Source: Devosia sp. Root436 (GTDB lineage: Bacteria > Pseudomonadota > Alphaproteobacteria > Rhizobiales > Devosiaceae). From it: a stretch of DNA of 64,000 nt. The DNA is taken from the NCBI RefSeq assembly GCF_001426345.1, contig NZ_LMEM01000009.1:574540-638539 (forward strand), read 5' to 3'. Positions 47,365 to 54,771 of the stretch are shown piece after piece. The notes beneath the pieces were generated by a model. The model was not told the origin of the DNA. It saw only the letters and a program-made list of their open reading frames with translations, and did not search any database. A program made the position numbers and the translations under genes. How positions within the stretch are numbered: the first letter of the stretch is position 1; each line of letters starts with the position of its first letter.

Positions 47365-48333
47365 TCACCCAAACAGTTTGCCGAGCCACACCATTTGCGC
47401 CCGGTCCTGGAACGCCTGGCCACCTTCATGATTGTTGAATTCGTACTCTTCGATGCTCTTGTCGGCGCCGGCATAGGCATTGTAGGCGCCATAGACCGTC
47501 GATGGCGGACAGGTTTCGTCCATCACCGCCACCGAGAACAGAGCCGCCGCCTTGGCCTGCCGCGCGAAGTTGACGCCATCGAAATAATTGAGCGTTTCGA
47601 AGACCTTGGCCTTCTTGTCGCGATGCTGCGCCAGGAAGCGCACGATTTCGAGATAGGGGTCGCGGCCCGCCTTCTGCACCGCGCGCGGATAGTCGCAGAG
47701 GAAAGGCACGTCGGTCATCACCGCCTTGACCCTTTTATCGATCCCGGCCACCGCCAGCGAGATGCCGCCACCCTGGCTGCCGCCGCAAACGGCGATCCTG
47801 TCGGCATCGACGAAATCCTGCGCCACCAGCATATCCACGGCCCGCACCGCGTCGGTAAACACGCGGCGGTAATAGTAGTCGTTCCTGTCGAGAATGCCCT
47901 TGGTCATCATGCCGGGGATGGAGGGCGTCGTGCCCACCGGGTCCGATGTCGCCCCCATCGACCAGCCGCTGCCCTGCCCGCGCGTATCCATGCGGAAATA
48001 GGCATAGCCCGACGCGGCCCAGTGCAATTGCTCATGCGGAAAGCCCCGCCCGCCGCCATAGCCCAGATATTGCACCACCAGCGGGAGCCTGCCCGTCCGG
48101 CCCGCCGGCAGCACCAGCCAGCCCTTGACCGGATGCCCGCCAAAGCCCGGAAAGGTCACGTCGAACGCTTCCACCGCCTTCAGCGTGGTGTCGGCCTTGA
48201 CGATGCTGACCGCACCCCCGATCGCCCGCGCCTCGGCAATGGTCGCCGCCCAGAAATCAGAGAAATCCCCCGGCGTCCGGACGCTGCTATGATAGGCGCC
48301 GAGTTCGGGCTGGATCAGATCGGGAAAGGGCAC
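47365..48333 (-). CDS. Acetylxylan esterase / cephalosporin-C deacetylase-like hydrolase
   Basis: 322 residues, alpha/beta hydrolase of the AXE1 family (carbohydrate esterase 7 type). Nucleophile serine in VCGGSQGGGISLAVAG near residue 180, acid in MDETCPPSTVYGAYNAYAG, catalytic histidine in EYEFNNHEGG. N-terminal MPFPDLIQPELGAYH is characteristic. No signal peptide, so it would deacetylate imported oligosaccharides in the cytoplasm. It precedes the lacI-type gene with 78 bases between. Confidence 0.9.
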   Translation of the reverse strand: MPFPDLIQPELGAYHSSVRTPGDFSDFWAATIAEARAIGGAVSIVKADTTLKAVEAFDVTFPGFGGHPVKGWLVLPAGRTGRLPLVVQYLGYGGGRGFPHEQLHWAASGYAYFRMDTRGQGSGWSMGATSDPVGTTPSIPGMMTKGILDRNDYYYRRVFTDAVRAVDMLVAQDFVDADRIAVCGGSQGGGISLAVAGIDKRVKAVMTDVPFLCDYPRAVQKAGRDPYLEIVRFLAQHRDKKAKVFETLNYFDGVNFARQAKAAALFSVAVMDETCPPSTVYGAYNAYAGADKSIEEYEFNNHEGGQAFQDRAQMVWLGKLFG

Positions 48334-48359
48334 GGCAGGACTCCTGGCAAATTGGCGGA

Positions 48360-48496
48360 TGCTTCATTCTTCTCCCCATCGGGGAGAAGGTGGCGTGCAG
48401 CGGCGGATGAGGGAGGTCGAGGAAAACCCACAGAATCCCCCACCGGTTCGGCTTCGCCCGAGCCACCTCTCCCCGAGGGGGAGAGGAATAAGAGGT
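48360..48496. repeat. R1-type repeat between motB and the esterase gene
   Basis: Arms CTTCTCCCCATCGGGGAGAAG and CCTCTCCCCGAGGGGGAGAGG, with GGCGGATGAGGGAGG and CCCCCACCGGTTCGG in between. Follows the motB stop. Confidence 0.85.
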
Positions 48497-48497
48497 G

Positions 48498-49421
48498 CTA
48501 CGGCTTCAGCCCGGCCGGAACCGGCGGCTCCTCATGCAGCAGCGTGATCTCGATCCGCTCATTGGCCGCCATATAGGGGTCGTTGGGAAAGAACGGGTCC
48601 ACCGTCGAGCGGCCCACCACCGAATAGACGCGGTCGTCTGCCAAACCGAATTCACCCAGGATCTGCCGCACCGTATTGGCCCGGTCCGCCGAAAGCTCCC
48701 ACGGGCCGTAGCGCGGATTGGCATAGACGCCGCCTGCCGCGGTATGGCCGGAAATCCGCACCGGGCTCGACAGCTTCTGCAGGATGGGCGCAATCGCCGC
48801 GATGGCCTGCCGCGTCACCTCGTTGGGATATTTCGATCCCTCGGGGAACATCGGCCGGCCTTCCTGGTCGATGATGCGGATATTGAGGCCCTCGTCGGTC
48901 TCCTCCACGATCAGGTTGTCGGCAATCTCGGTAATGTCGGGCAGCGACTGCCAGGCCTGGCGAATGCTGGCGGCAGCGCTATGGAAGCCCTGGTCGTCAT
49001 CGGCCTTGAGATCGTACTGGGAGGCATTGGAGGCCTCGAATTCATTGCCCTGCTGCTGGTCGCGGCCGCTCATCGCGCCGGTCACCGTGCCGAACTCCTC
49101 GCCCTTGGGCGTCACCGAGGCATCCACCGTCACATCGGGGGCCGAGCCCCGCATCAGCGCATCCGCATTGTCGTCCAGCGCCGTACCCCCCATCAACCCG
49201 CCCGAACCACTGGTCGTCGGGCTGATATTGGGTGGCGCGAAATATGAAGCCAGGCCCTCTTTCTGCTCCGGCGTGGTCATGCTGATCAGCCACAGCAGCA
49301 GGAAGAAGGCCATCATGGCGGTCACGAAGTCGGCATAGGCGATCTTCCAGGCGCCGCCATGGTGGGCGTGCTTGTGCTTCTTGATCTTCTTGATGATGAT
49401 CGGCTGGTCGAAATTCGCCAT
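48498..49421 (-). CDS. motB: MotB flagellar motor stator protein
   Basis: 307 residues. Single N-terminal membrane helix (TAMMAFFLLLWLISMT) with the proton-channel aspartate at D31 in AYADFV, then an OmpA/MotB peptidoglycan-binding domain at the C-terminus (PRYGPWELSADRANTVRQIL). Anchors the stator to the cell wall and with MotA drives flagellar rotation. 20 bases downstream of motA. No other flagellar gene is in the window. Confidence 0.95.
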   Translation of the reverse strand: MANFDQPIIIKKIKKHKHAHHGGAWKIAYADFVTAMMAFFLLLWLISMTTPEQKEGLASYFAPPNISPTTSGSGGLMGGTALDDNADALMRGSAPDVTVDASVTPKGEEFGTVTGAMSGRDQQQGNEFEASNASQYDLKADDDQGFHSAAASIRQAWQSLPDITEIADNLIVEETDEGLNIRIIDQEGRPMFPEGSKYPNEVTRQAIAAIAPILQKLSSPVRISGHTAAGGVYANPRYGPWELSADRANTVRQILGEFGLADDRVYSVVGRSTVDPFFPNDPYMAANERIEITLLHEEPPVPAGLKP

Positions 49422-49441
49422 TCTGGCTTCCTGGGTCGTGC

Positions 49442-50305
49442 CTATGTCGCGGCGGGCAGGTTGGCCGTGGCCTCATCGATTTCGGCAAAGCTCGGCCGGT
49501 CTTCCGACATCAGTGCCTTGCGCGCGAATTCGATGGCCATTACCGGCACCTGGCCGGAAATATGGGCCAGCAGGCCCACCTTGAGCGACAGGAAATACTT
49601 GTCTTCGGCCTCGTAGATATTGCGCAGCGACTGGGCGAACGGCCCGAAAAAGCCATAGGCCACGAACACGCCGAAGAACGTGCCCACCAACGCGCCGCCG
49701 ATCATGTGGCCGAGCACTTCGGGCGGCTCGCTGATGGCGCCCATCGTATGGATCACGCCCAGCACGGCGGCGACAATGCCCAAGGCCGGCGTGCCATCGG
49801 CCAGCGCCTGCATGGCATTGACGACGCGCTCATTCTCCTGGTGGTGGGTTTCCAGCTCCTCGTCCATCAGGGCTTCCATCTCGTGGACATTGTTGGAACC
49901 CAGCGTCACCATGCGCAGGTAATCGCAGACGAATTCCACCGCGTGGTGATTGTTGGCAAAGGTCGGAAAGCGCGCAAACAGCGTCGATTCATTGGGATTT
50001 TCGATATGCTGTTCCAGCGCCAGGATGCCCTTGGACTGGACGAGCTTATAGAGGCTGAACTGCATGCCGAGCAGTTCGACATAGGCCGCCTTGTTGTATT
50101 TCGGGCCCTTGAACAGCGTGCCGAACACGCCCAGCGTCTGTTTCAGCACCGGCCCCGTATTGCCGATCACATAGGCGCCCATGGCCGCGCCGAGAATGAT
50201 GACGAATTCAAAGGGTTGCCACAGCACATACATGTGGCCGCCAACCCCGAGATACCCGCCAATGACCGCGCCGATAACGATAACGATGCCGATAAGAAGA
50301 CGCAT
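49442..50305 (-). CDS. motA: MotA flagellar motor stator protein
   Basis: 287 residues, four membrane helices with the large cytoplasmic loop after helix 2. MotA-typical segments are GIVIVIGAVIGGYLGVGGHM at the N-terminus and ALGIVAAVLGVIHTMGAISE, which holds the functionally important region of helix 3. Alphaproteobacterial type. Upstream gene of a motA-motB operon. Confidence 0.95.
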   Translation of the reverse strand: MRLLIGIVIVIGAVIGGYLGVGGHMYVLWQPFEFVIILGAAMGAYVIGNTGPVLKQTLGVFGTLFKGPKYNKAAYVELLGMQFSLYKLVQSKGILALEQHIENPNESTLFARFPTFANNHHAVEFVCDYLRMVTLGSNNVHEMEALMDEELETHHQENERVVNAMQALADGTPALGIVAAVLGVIHTMGAISEPPEVLGHMIGGALVGTFFGVFVAYGFFGPFAQSLRNIYEAEDKYFLSLKVGLLAHISGQVPVMAIEFARKALMSEDRPSFAEIDEATANLPAAT

Positions 50306-50478
50306 AAGACCTGAAACTCACCTTGTGGACGACATCGTTTCCAGGTCGGCATTATCGGTCGGTTTACCTTAACAGCCGGTTTATCCATGGGTTCTCGCCC
50401 GGTTGCACCATGCCTGGCTGGCCGTGCCACAACACTTAAGATCGATAAGGCGAGTTGAATTGAATCCGCCGCTCCGGC
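50306..50478. other. Upstream region of motA, no gene seen
   Basis: About 170 bases of non-coding sequence ahead of motA; must include its promoter. No consensus sigma site is convincing. Confidence 0.4.
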
Positions 50479-50661
50479 TCAGCTATGCCAGAGGCCCCGC
50501 TGACTGCGCGCATCGATGACCGGGCGCTGGAAGACCTCGGCGGGGCGATAGTACCAGGCCAGTTTCGCTGGCGACCGGGCCGGTCCCAGTCCGGCGCGCT
50601 GGAATTCGACCTGCACCGCGGCGCGCATCGCGCATTCGAGGTAATAGAACCCGCCCGTCAC
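50479..50661 (-). CDS. Possible small hypothetical protein
   Basis: A 60-residue open frame (GTG start, MTGGFYYLECAMRAAVQ..) with the strong G/C third-position bias of the neighbouring genes and a mixed hydrophobic/basic composition. No known domain and no clear ribosome site. Gene status is uncertain; the complementary strand also carries an 89-codon frame through the same bases, which is less convincing. Confidence 0.35.
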   Translation of the reverse strand: MTGGFYYLECAMRAAVQVEFQRAGLGPARSPAKLAWYYRPAEVFQRPVIDARSQRGLWHS

Positions 50662-50805
50662 CCTGAATATCCAAATCCACCGCTTTACACCGCAAGATCA
50701 ATCGCGGGCACTATAGCGGACTACCGCGCCACCCAAAGGAGAACGGTTTTTTAGGCCTAACTGGCGCGGTCCCGGCAAATCGGCCCGGCAGGACGGAGGT
50801 CTATC

Positions 50806-50840
50806 CCCAAAAAAGAAAAAACCCCCGGTTTCCCGGGGTT
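50806..50840 (-). terminator. Strong rho-independent terminator for leftward transcription
   Basis: On the minus strand the stem CCCCGG-GAAA-CCGGGG (50823-50838) is followed by GTTTTTTCTTTTTT. On the plus strand there is no U-tract, so it is directional. No protein gene on the minus strand ends here, which implies a transcript from the 50841-50945 region or beyond. Confidence 0.75.
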
Positions 50841-50945
50841 TGAATGGTAGCGAAGCGCCGGGGCAGAAGAGGTATCGAACTGACCGGCTTGACGACGCGA
50901 CTCTGGCCGTTGAAGGTGCGCCCCTAAAAAAGGGAGGGGCGGCTG
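50841..50945 (-). ncRNA. Candidate short non-coding RNA ending at the terminator
   Basis: About 100 bases on the minus strand between a hairpin (50919-50941) and the terminator. It includes the tRNA T-loop-like run GTTCGATAC, but no complete tRNA fold with anticodon arm and acceptor stem can be drawn, so it is not called a tRNA. The claim rests on the orphan terminator alone. Confidence 0.3.
50919..50941 (+). promoter_or_regulatory. Hairpin masking the Shine-Dalgarno of the first island gene
   Basis: CGCCCCT (50919-50925) pairs perfectly with AGGGGCG (50935-50941). The purine-rich GGGAGGGG at 50932-50939, the apparent ribosome site for a TTG start at 50946, lies in the 3' arm and loop. Confidence 0.45.
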
Positions 50946-51677
50946 TTGTTCAGAAAGTTCGTGAGGGCCGTCCTTGTCCACCCGGTTTATGTGAGGGTGG
51001 TCAAGGCGTTAATCAGATCCTCGGTCATTCACGAAAAGAGCGAGAAATATCGCCGTGACGTGGTTAATGCGATTGAAGCCTACAAGTTCGAGCAAGAGGA
51101 GCTTGCAGGCGCTACGGCATTCCAGACCTATGCTGAGCTGGTGGACGCCTCGGTAAGTCGGGCTGATCCAACCCTGCCAACATGGGTCGAACTGGGCGTC
51201 ATGACGGGCACTTCAACGCGCCACCTCGCCGCCAGCGCCAAGGCTTTTGGCCGCACGGTTACCATCCACGGTTTCGACTCGTTCGAGGGCCTTCCCGAGG
51301 ACTGGCACGCCAGGGCCAAGAAGGGCGCCTTCGCCATCAAAGCTCCGGTGTTCAGCGAGCCCAACATCGTCATTCATAACGGCTGGTTCGACCAGACCTT
51401 GGCGCCCTTCGCCGCGACCAATCCGGGTCAGATCGGGCTTTTCCACGTAGACAGCGACCTCTATTCCTCCGCTAAAACAGGATTTGAGACGCTGGCCGAA
51501 TTCATCCGTCCGGGTACGGTCATCCTGTTCGATGAGTATTGGAATTATCCCGAATACCGGGACCACGAATACAAGGCTTTCAAGGAATTCCTCGCAAGCT
51601 CGGGGCTTGGCTTCGAGTATGTCGGCTACTACCGCGACCACATGCAGCTTGCCGTTTTGATCACCAAAGGCGATTGA
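50946..51677 (+). CDS. TylF/macrocin O-methyltransferase-like protein
   Basis: 243 residues. SAM site WVELGVMTGTSTRHLA near residue 80, then HGFDSFEGLPEDW, GLFHVDSDLYSS and LFDEYWNYPEYRDHEYKAF, which carry the metal-binding acidic residues of the TylF family that O-methylate sugars. TTG at 50946 is chosen because GGGAGGGG lies 6-7 bases upstream; GTG at 50961 is possible. First gene of a rightward operon of sugar-modifying enzymes. Codon usage is somewhat less G/C-biased than in the flanking genes, as expected for a surface-polysaccharide island. Confidence 0.85.
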   Translation: MFRKFVRAVLVHPVYVRVVKALIRSSVIHEKSEKYRRDVVNAIEAYKFEQEELAGATAFQTYAELVDASVSRADPTLPTWVELGVMTGTSTRHLAASAKAFGRTVTIHGFDSFEGLPEDWHARAKKGAFAIKAPVFSEPNIVIHNGWFDQTLAPFAATNPGQIGLFHVDSDLYSSAKTGFETLAEFIRPGTVILFDEYWNYPEYRDHEYKAFKEFLASSGLGFEYVGYYRDHMQLAVLITKGD

Positions 51678-51960
51678 TGGCTCATGCCGCGCCCATAATG
51701 AATGTGGAGGGACGTCAATGAACCTCAAGACGATCGCGAGAACCGTGCTCATTTGGTGAAGGTCATTCACGGCGGGGGCACCGATAGGAAATTCGTGCGC
51801 CATATTCCTGTCGGTATCACCTATATCTAGGGTCGAAAGATTGGCGGTATAGCTGGCCATTACCATCGTCGCTACGACTCCGAAAATGATGCCTTTGAAT
51901 ACCGCCGTGCAACAGACGCCGAAGGCGTCGAAGAAGATCGGGGTGAAGCGTGGTAATCCA
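51678..51960. other. Gap within the island operon, possible gene remnant
   Basis: 283 bases without a convincing gene. A minus-strand frame here includes a hydrophobic run (AVFKGIIFGVVATMVMASY) that looks protein-like but is not bounded by a plausible gene, so it may be a fragment. AATGTGGAGGGACGTCAATG at 51700-51720 looks like a ribosome site and start but the frame stops after 13 codons. Confidence 0.35.
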
Positions 51961-52308
51961 ATGAAGGCGACCGATGGCCTGGCACTGCTCGTTTGCGTTA
52001 TGGCCATCTCAGCGGGCCAGATATTGTTCAAGTTTGCTGCGATCCGGTCGCTCACACCTGGCAAGAGCCTCTTCGACCTTGCGACCAGCCCGCCACTTTT
52101 GGCAGGGGCAGCGATCTATGCCGCGGCCACGCTACTCTGGATTTGGCTGCTCAGGTCGACGCCTTTGAGCGTCGCTTATCCGTTCATGGCTGCCAGTTTT
52201 GTCATCGTGCCTATTGCGTCGAGCGTGTTTTTTGGCGAGAGCCTGACCGCGGCACGCATAATCGGCGCCGCGGCCATCGCGGTCGGGATAATTGTATCGG
52301 TGCTTTGA
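51961..52308 (+). CDS. Small four-helix EamA/ArnE-type membrane transporter
   Basis: 115 residues, four predicted membrane helices (e.g. GLALLVCVMAISAGQILFKF, LLAGAAIYAAATLLWIWLL, AARIIGAAAIAVGIIVSVL), resembling the small drug/metabolite half-transporters that flip undecaprenyl-linked aminoarabinose (ArnE/ArnF) or export polysaccharide precursors. The stop overlaps the next start (TGATG). In this setting it may flip a lipid-linked sugar made by the downstream glycosyltransferase. Confidence 0.8.
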   Translation: MKATDGLALLVCVMAISAGQILFKFAAIRSLTPGKSLFDLATSPPLLAGAAIYAAATLLWIWLLRSTPLSVAYPFMAASFVIVPIASSVFFGESLTAARIIGAAAIAVGIIVSVL

Positions 52309-52970
52309 TGGCCACATCGTCTGATTTCGTCTATGTCGACGCCGACTTCCTTCGCGAGATATTCGCAGGGAATATTCACACCCCCACGCTGTATTTTCAC
52401 CCCAATCCAGCCATCCGAGGCGTGTTTTGGAGCCGTCTGACAACGATTGCCGCCCTGATGAGGCACGAAGGCCGCCGTCGGTCATGCCTGGACTTTGGTG
52501 GCGGCAGCGGCGTCTTCCTACCGACTCTCGCGCGGCTGTTCGAAAAAGTCGCCTGCATCGACCTCGACCCTCAGTGCGCCGAGAAAGTCGTCGCCCGCTA
52601 CGCGCTTGCCAACACGACCGTCAACCAGGAAGACATCACAACCTTCGACTATGGCGAGGGGGCATTTGATGCCGCGGTCGCCGCCGACGTCCTCGAGCAT
52701 TTCTCGGACCTCTCCACACCCGTTAAGGCTCTACGCCGATGGATACGCAAGGGCGGAAATCTCTATACGTCACTGCCCACCGAGACCTGGCTCTACACCA
52801 GCCTGCGCGCCATGTTCGGCATTACCAAGCCGGACGATCATTTCCACACCGCTAGCGAGGTAGAAACTTACCTTTCCCAGAACGGCTTTCGTCGGGTAGC
52901 GCAGCGCGGCCTGCCCATCAACTTCGGCCCTACTCGACTTTTCAGCATCACATGCTGGGAGCGCGTTTAG
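52308..52970 (+). CDS. Class I SAM-dependent methyltransferase
   Basis: 220 residues. SAM site CLDFGGGSGVFLPTLARLF about residue 62, acidic CIDLDPQ, and AAVAADVLEHFSDL, typical for methyltransferase 11/UbiE-like folds. Substrate unknown; context suggests a sugar or lipid-linked glycan. Joined to its neighbours by TGATG and TAGTG overlaps. Confidence 0.85.
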   Translation: MATSSDFVYVDADFLREIFAGNIHTPTLYFHPNPAIRGVFWSRLTTIAALMRHEGRRRSCLDFGGGSGVFLPTLARLFEKVACIDLDPQCAEKVVARYALANTTVNQEDITTFDYGEGAFDAAVAADVLEHFSDLSTPVKALRRWIRKGGNLYTSLPTETWLYTSLRAMFGITKPDDHFHTASEVETYLSQNGFRRVAQRGLPINFGPTRLFSITCWERV

Positions 52971-53827
52971 TGCCCTGCCCCGTATGCCATGGCCAGATGG
53001 TGCCTTATGTCGCGCCTTGGCTGCGGCGCTGCTCGGCTTGTGGCTTTCTCTCTTCTAGTCTCGTACCGGCCGTCCTTGACGAAGGCATGATGGAGCAGAT
53101 CGACGAACCTACCCGTCTGCGTGCGCTAAAGGATCTGCGGCACCAGAACTTCCGCCAAATCCTGGGCCTCCTCAAATCCGCTCGCCCGTACGGCCGGCTC
53201 CTCGATATTGGCTGCGCCCACGGCTGGTTTGTTCAAATGGCGTCCGAGGCTGGCTACCAGGCAGAGGGCATCGAGCCCGACCCACACATGTTCGAGATCG
53301 CCAAGCAGGCCGGCGTGAAAGTCAGGTCGGGCTTTTTCCCGCAGGACCTCCAGCGAGACGAGCGCTTCGACGTAATCGCCTTCAACGACGTTTTCGAGCA
53401 TCTGCCCGACATTGAAGGTGCGATTGACGCATGCGCTCAGCACCTGAGTTCGGACGGCGTGCTGCTGATCAACATCCCGAGCTCGTCCGGCCCGTTCTAT
53501 CGGGCCGCATCGGCGTTGATGCGGGTCGGAATCGCGGGGCCTTTCGAGCGAATGTGGCAGAAGAACTTCGCCTCCCCGCATCTCTCATACTTCAACCCCA
53601 AACAGCTCCAGGCTTTTGCAGCCCGGCACGGGTTTGCAGAGGTTGCCATGGCGCCCCTCGGCTCCGCGCCGGTTTCGGGTCTGTGGCAGCGCCTTCGGTA
53701 TGACCGCAGCGCCGGCCTGATCGCCTCGATCTTCACCTGGTGCGCAGTGGTCGCTGCGACCCCCCTTCTGCGTGTATTTCCGTCCGACACCAACGTTCAC
53801 ATCTTCAATCGATTGGGCCGCCAGTGA
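52970..53827 (+). CDS. SAM-dependent methyltransferase with N-terminal zinc ribbon
   Basis: About 285 residues. N-terminal four-cysteine zinc ribbon (C3-x2-C6 and C21-x2-C24, CPVCHGQ..CSACG) followed by SAM site LLDIGCAHGWFVQMA near residue 80 and NDVFEHLPDIEGAI. This zinc-ribbon/methyltransferase arrangement is frequent in O-antigen and sugar-modification clusters. The GTG at 52970 overlaps the previous stop (TAGTG); an ATG six codons upstream (52952) is an alternative. Confidence 0.84.
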   Translation: MPCPVCHGQMVPYVAPWLRRCSACGFLSSSLVPAVLDEGMMEQIDEPTRLRALKDLRHQNFRQILGLLKSARPYGRLLDIGCAHGWFVQMASEAGYQAEGIEPDPHMFEIAKQAGVKVRSGFFPQDLQRDERFDVIAFNDVFEHLPDIEGAIDACAQHLSSDGVLLINIPSSSGPFYRAASALMRVGIAGPFERMWQKNFASPHLSYFNPKQLQAFAARHGFAEVAMAPLGSAPVSGLWQRLRYDRSAGLIASIFTWCAVVAATPLLRVFPSDTNVHIFNRLGRQ

Positions 53828-54771
53828 GGACCGCCGTCGTCATACCCACGTACCGGGTCACCTCCCACATCCTCGAGGTGGTTCGTGGTATCGGTCCAGA
53901 AGTGGACCGCATCTATGTCGTCGATGACTGCTGCCCGGATGGATCGGGAACGCTGGTGACGTCTGAGATCCGCGATCCTCGCGTGTCGGTGATCTTTCAC
54001 GAGGCAAACCAGGGCGTGGGCGGCGCGACCCTAACTGGCATGAAGCAGGCATCCGACGATGGCGCCGACGTAATCGTCAAAATCGACGGAGACGGGCAGA
54101 TGGACGCCCGGCTGATCAGCGACTTCGTGCTTCCGATCGCGGCCGGCGAAGCCGACTATTGCAAAGGCAACCGCTTCTTCTATCTGGACAACCTCCGCGG
54201 CATGCCGGCGCATCGCATCGTTGGCAACGCAGTGCTGTCCTTCGTCACGAAGGTATCGAGCGGCTATTGGGATGTGTTCGATCCGACGAACGGCTTCATC
54301 GCACTCAGGGCGGCGACTTTCCGCAACGTCGAAGCCCATAAGGTTGCTCGGCGATACTTCTTCGAAAGCGACATGCTGTTCCGCCTCTACCTGGTGGGCG
54401 CCGTGGTCAGGGATATCCCCATCCGTTCCATCTACGGCGCCGAACTGAGCGGGCTCAAGGTCATCCACAATGCCTGGCCGTTCGCCATCGGCAATGTCGG
54501 CAATGCCATTCGACGCATCGGCTATACCTACTACCTTCGCGACCTCAACATGGGATCGCTGCTGCTCCCCATCGGGCTGCTGCTGACAATTTTCGGCCTG
54601 ACCTTTGGCGTGGCAAACTGGTGGTCGGCTGGACAGCGAGGCGTCGAGGCATCGGCCGGAACCGTAATGCTGGCCGCGTTGCCGATCATCATCGGATTTC
54701 AGTCGCTCCTTGGCTTCCTCACCATCGACATTTCGAAGACACCACGCCTGCCGCAGGGACGGAAGGCATGA
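53824..54771 (+). CDS. Family 2 glycosyltransferase with C-terminal membrane anchor (GtrB/DPM-like)
   Basis: 315 residues. GT-A opening VVIPTYRVTSHILEVV, nucleotide site VDDCCPDGSG and metal-binding IDGDGQMD (D-x-D) near residue 90; two C-terminal membrane helices (LLLPIGLLLTIFGLTFGV and MLAALPIIIGFQSLLGFL). Similar proteins transfer a sugar from a nucleotide donor to a polyprenyl phosphate. The GTG start overlaps the previous stop (GTGA). Confidence 0.88.
   Translation: MRTAVVIPTYRVTSHILEVVRGIGPEVDRIYVVDDCCPDGSGTLVTSEIRDPRVSVIFHEANQGVGGATLTGMKQASDDGADVIVKIDGDGQMDARLISDFVLPIAAGEADYCKGNRFFYLDNLRGMPAHRIVGNAVLSFVTKVSSGYWDVFDPTNGFIALRAATFRNVEAHKVARRYFFESDMLFRLYLVGAVVRDIPIRSIYGAELSGLKVIHNAWPFAIGNVGNAIRRIGYTYYLRDLNMGSLLLPIGLLLTIFGLTFGVANWWSAGQRGVEASAGTVMLAALPIIIGFQSLLGFLTIDISKTPRLPQGRKA

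Noticed and set aside
13298..48496. R1 copies as a CRISPR array
   Set aside because: Copies are kilobases apart, palindromic over several hairpins and separated by genes, not regularly spaced short repeats with unique spacers.
50485..50754. An 89-codon plus-strand frame upstream of the island
   Set aside because: No ribosome site or known domain; it overlaps a slightly more plausible minus-strand frame and the leader region.
50841..50945. A tRNA gene on the minus strand
   Set aside because: A GTTCGATAC run resembles a T-loop, but no acceptor stem, anticodon arm or CCA end in the right position could be drawn.
51213..52064. A 283-codon minus-strand frame with a hydrophobic stretch
   Set aside because: Most of it is antisense to the TylF-like gene and the small transporter; only the 51.7-51.95 kb part looks protein-like, so it is noted as a possible fragment rather than a gene.
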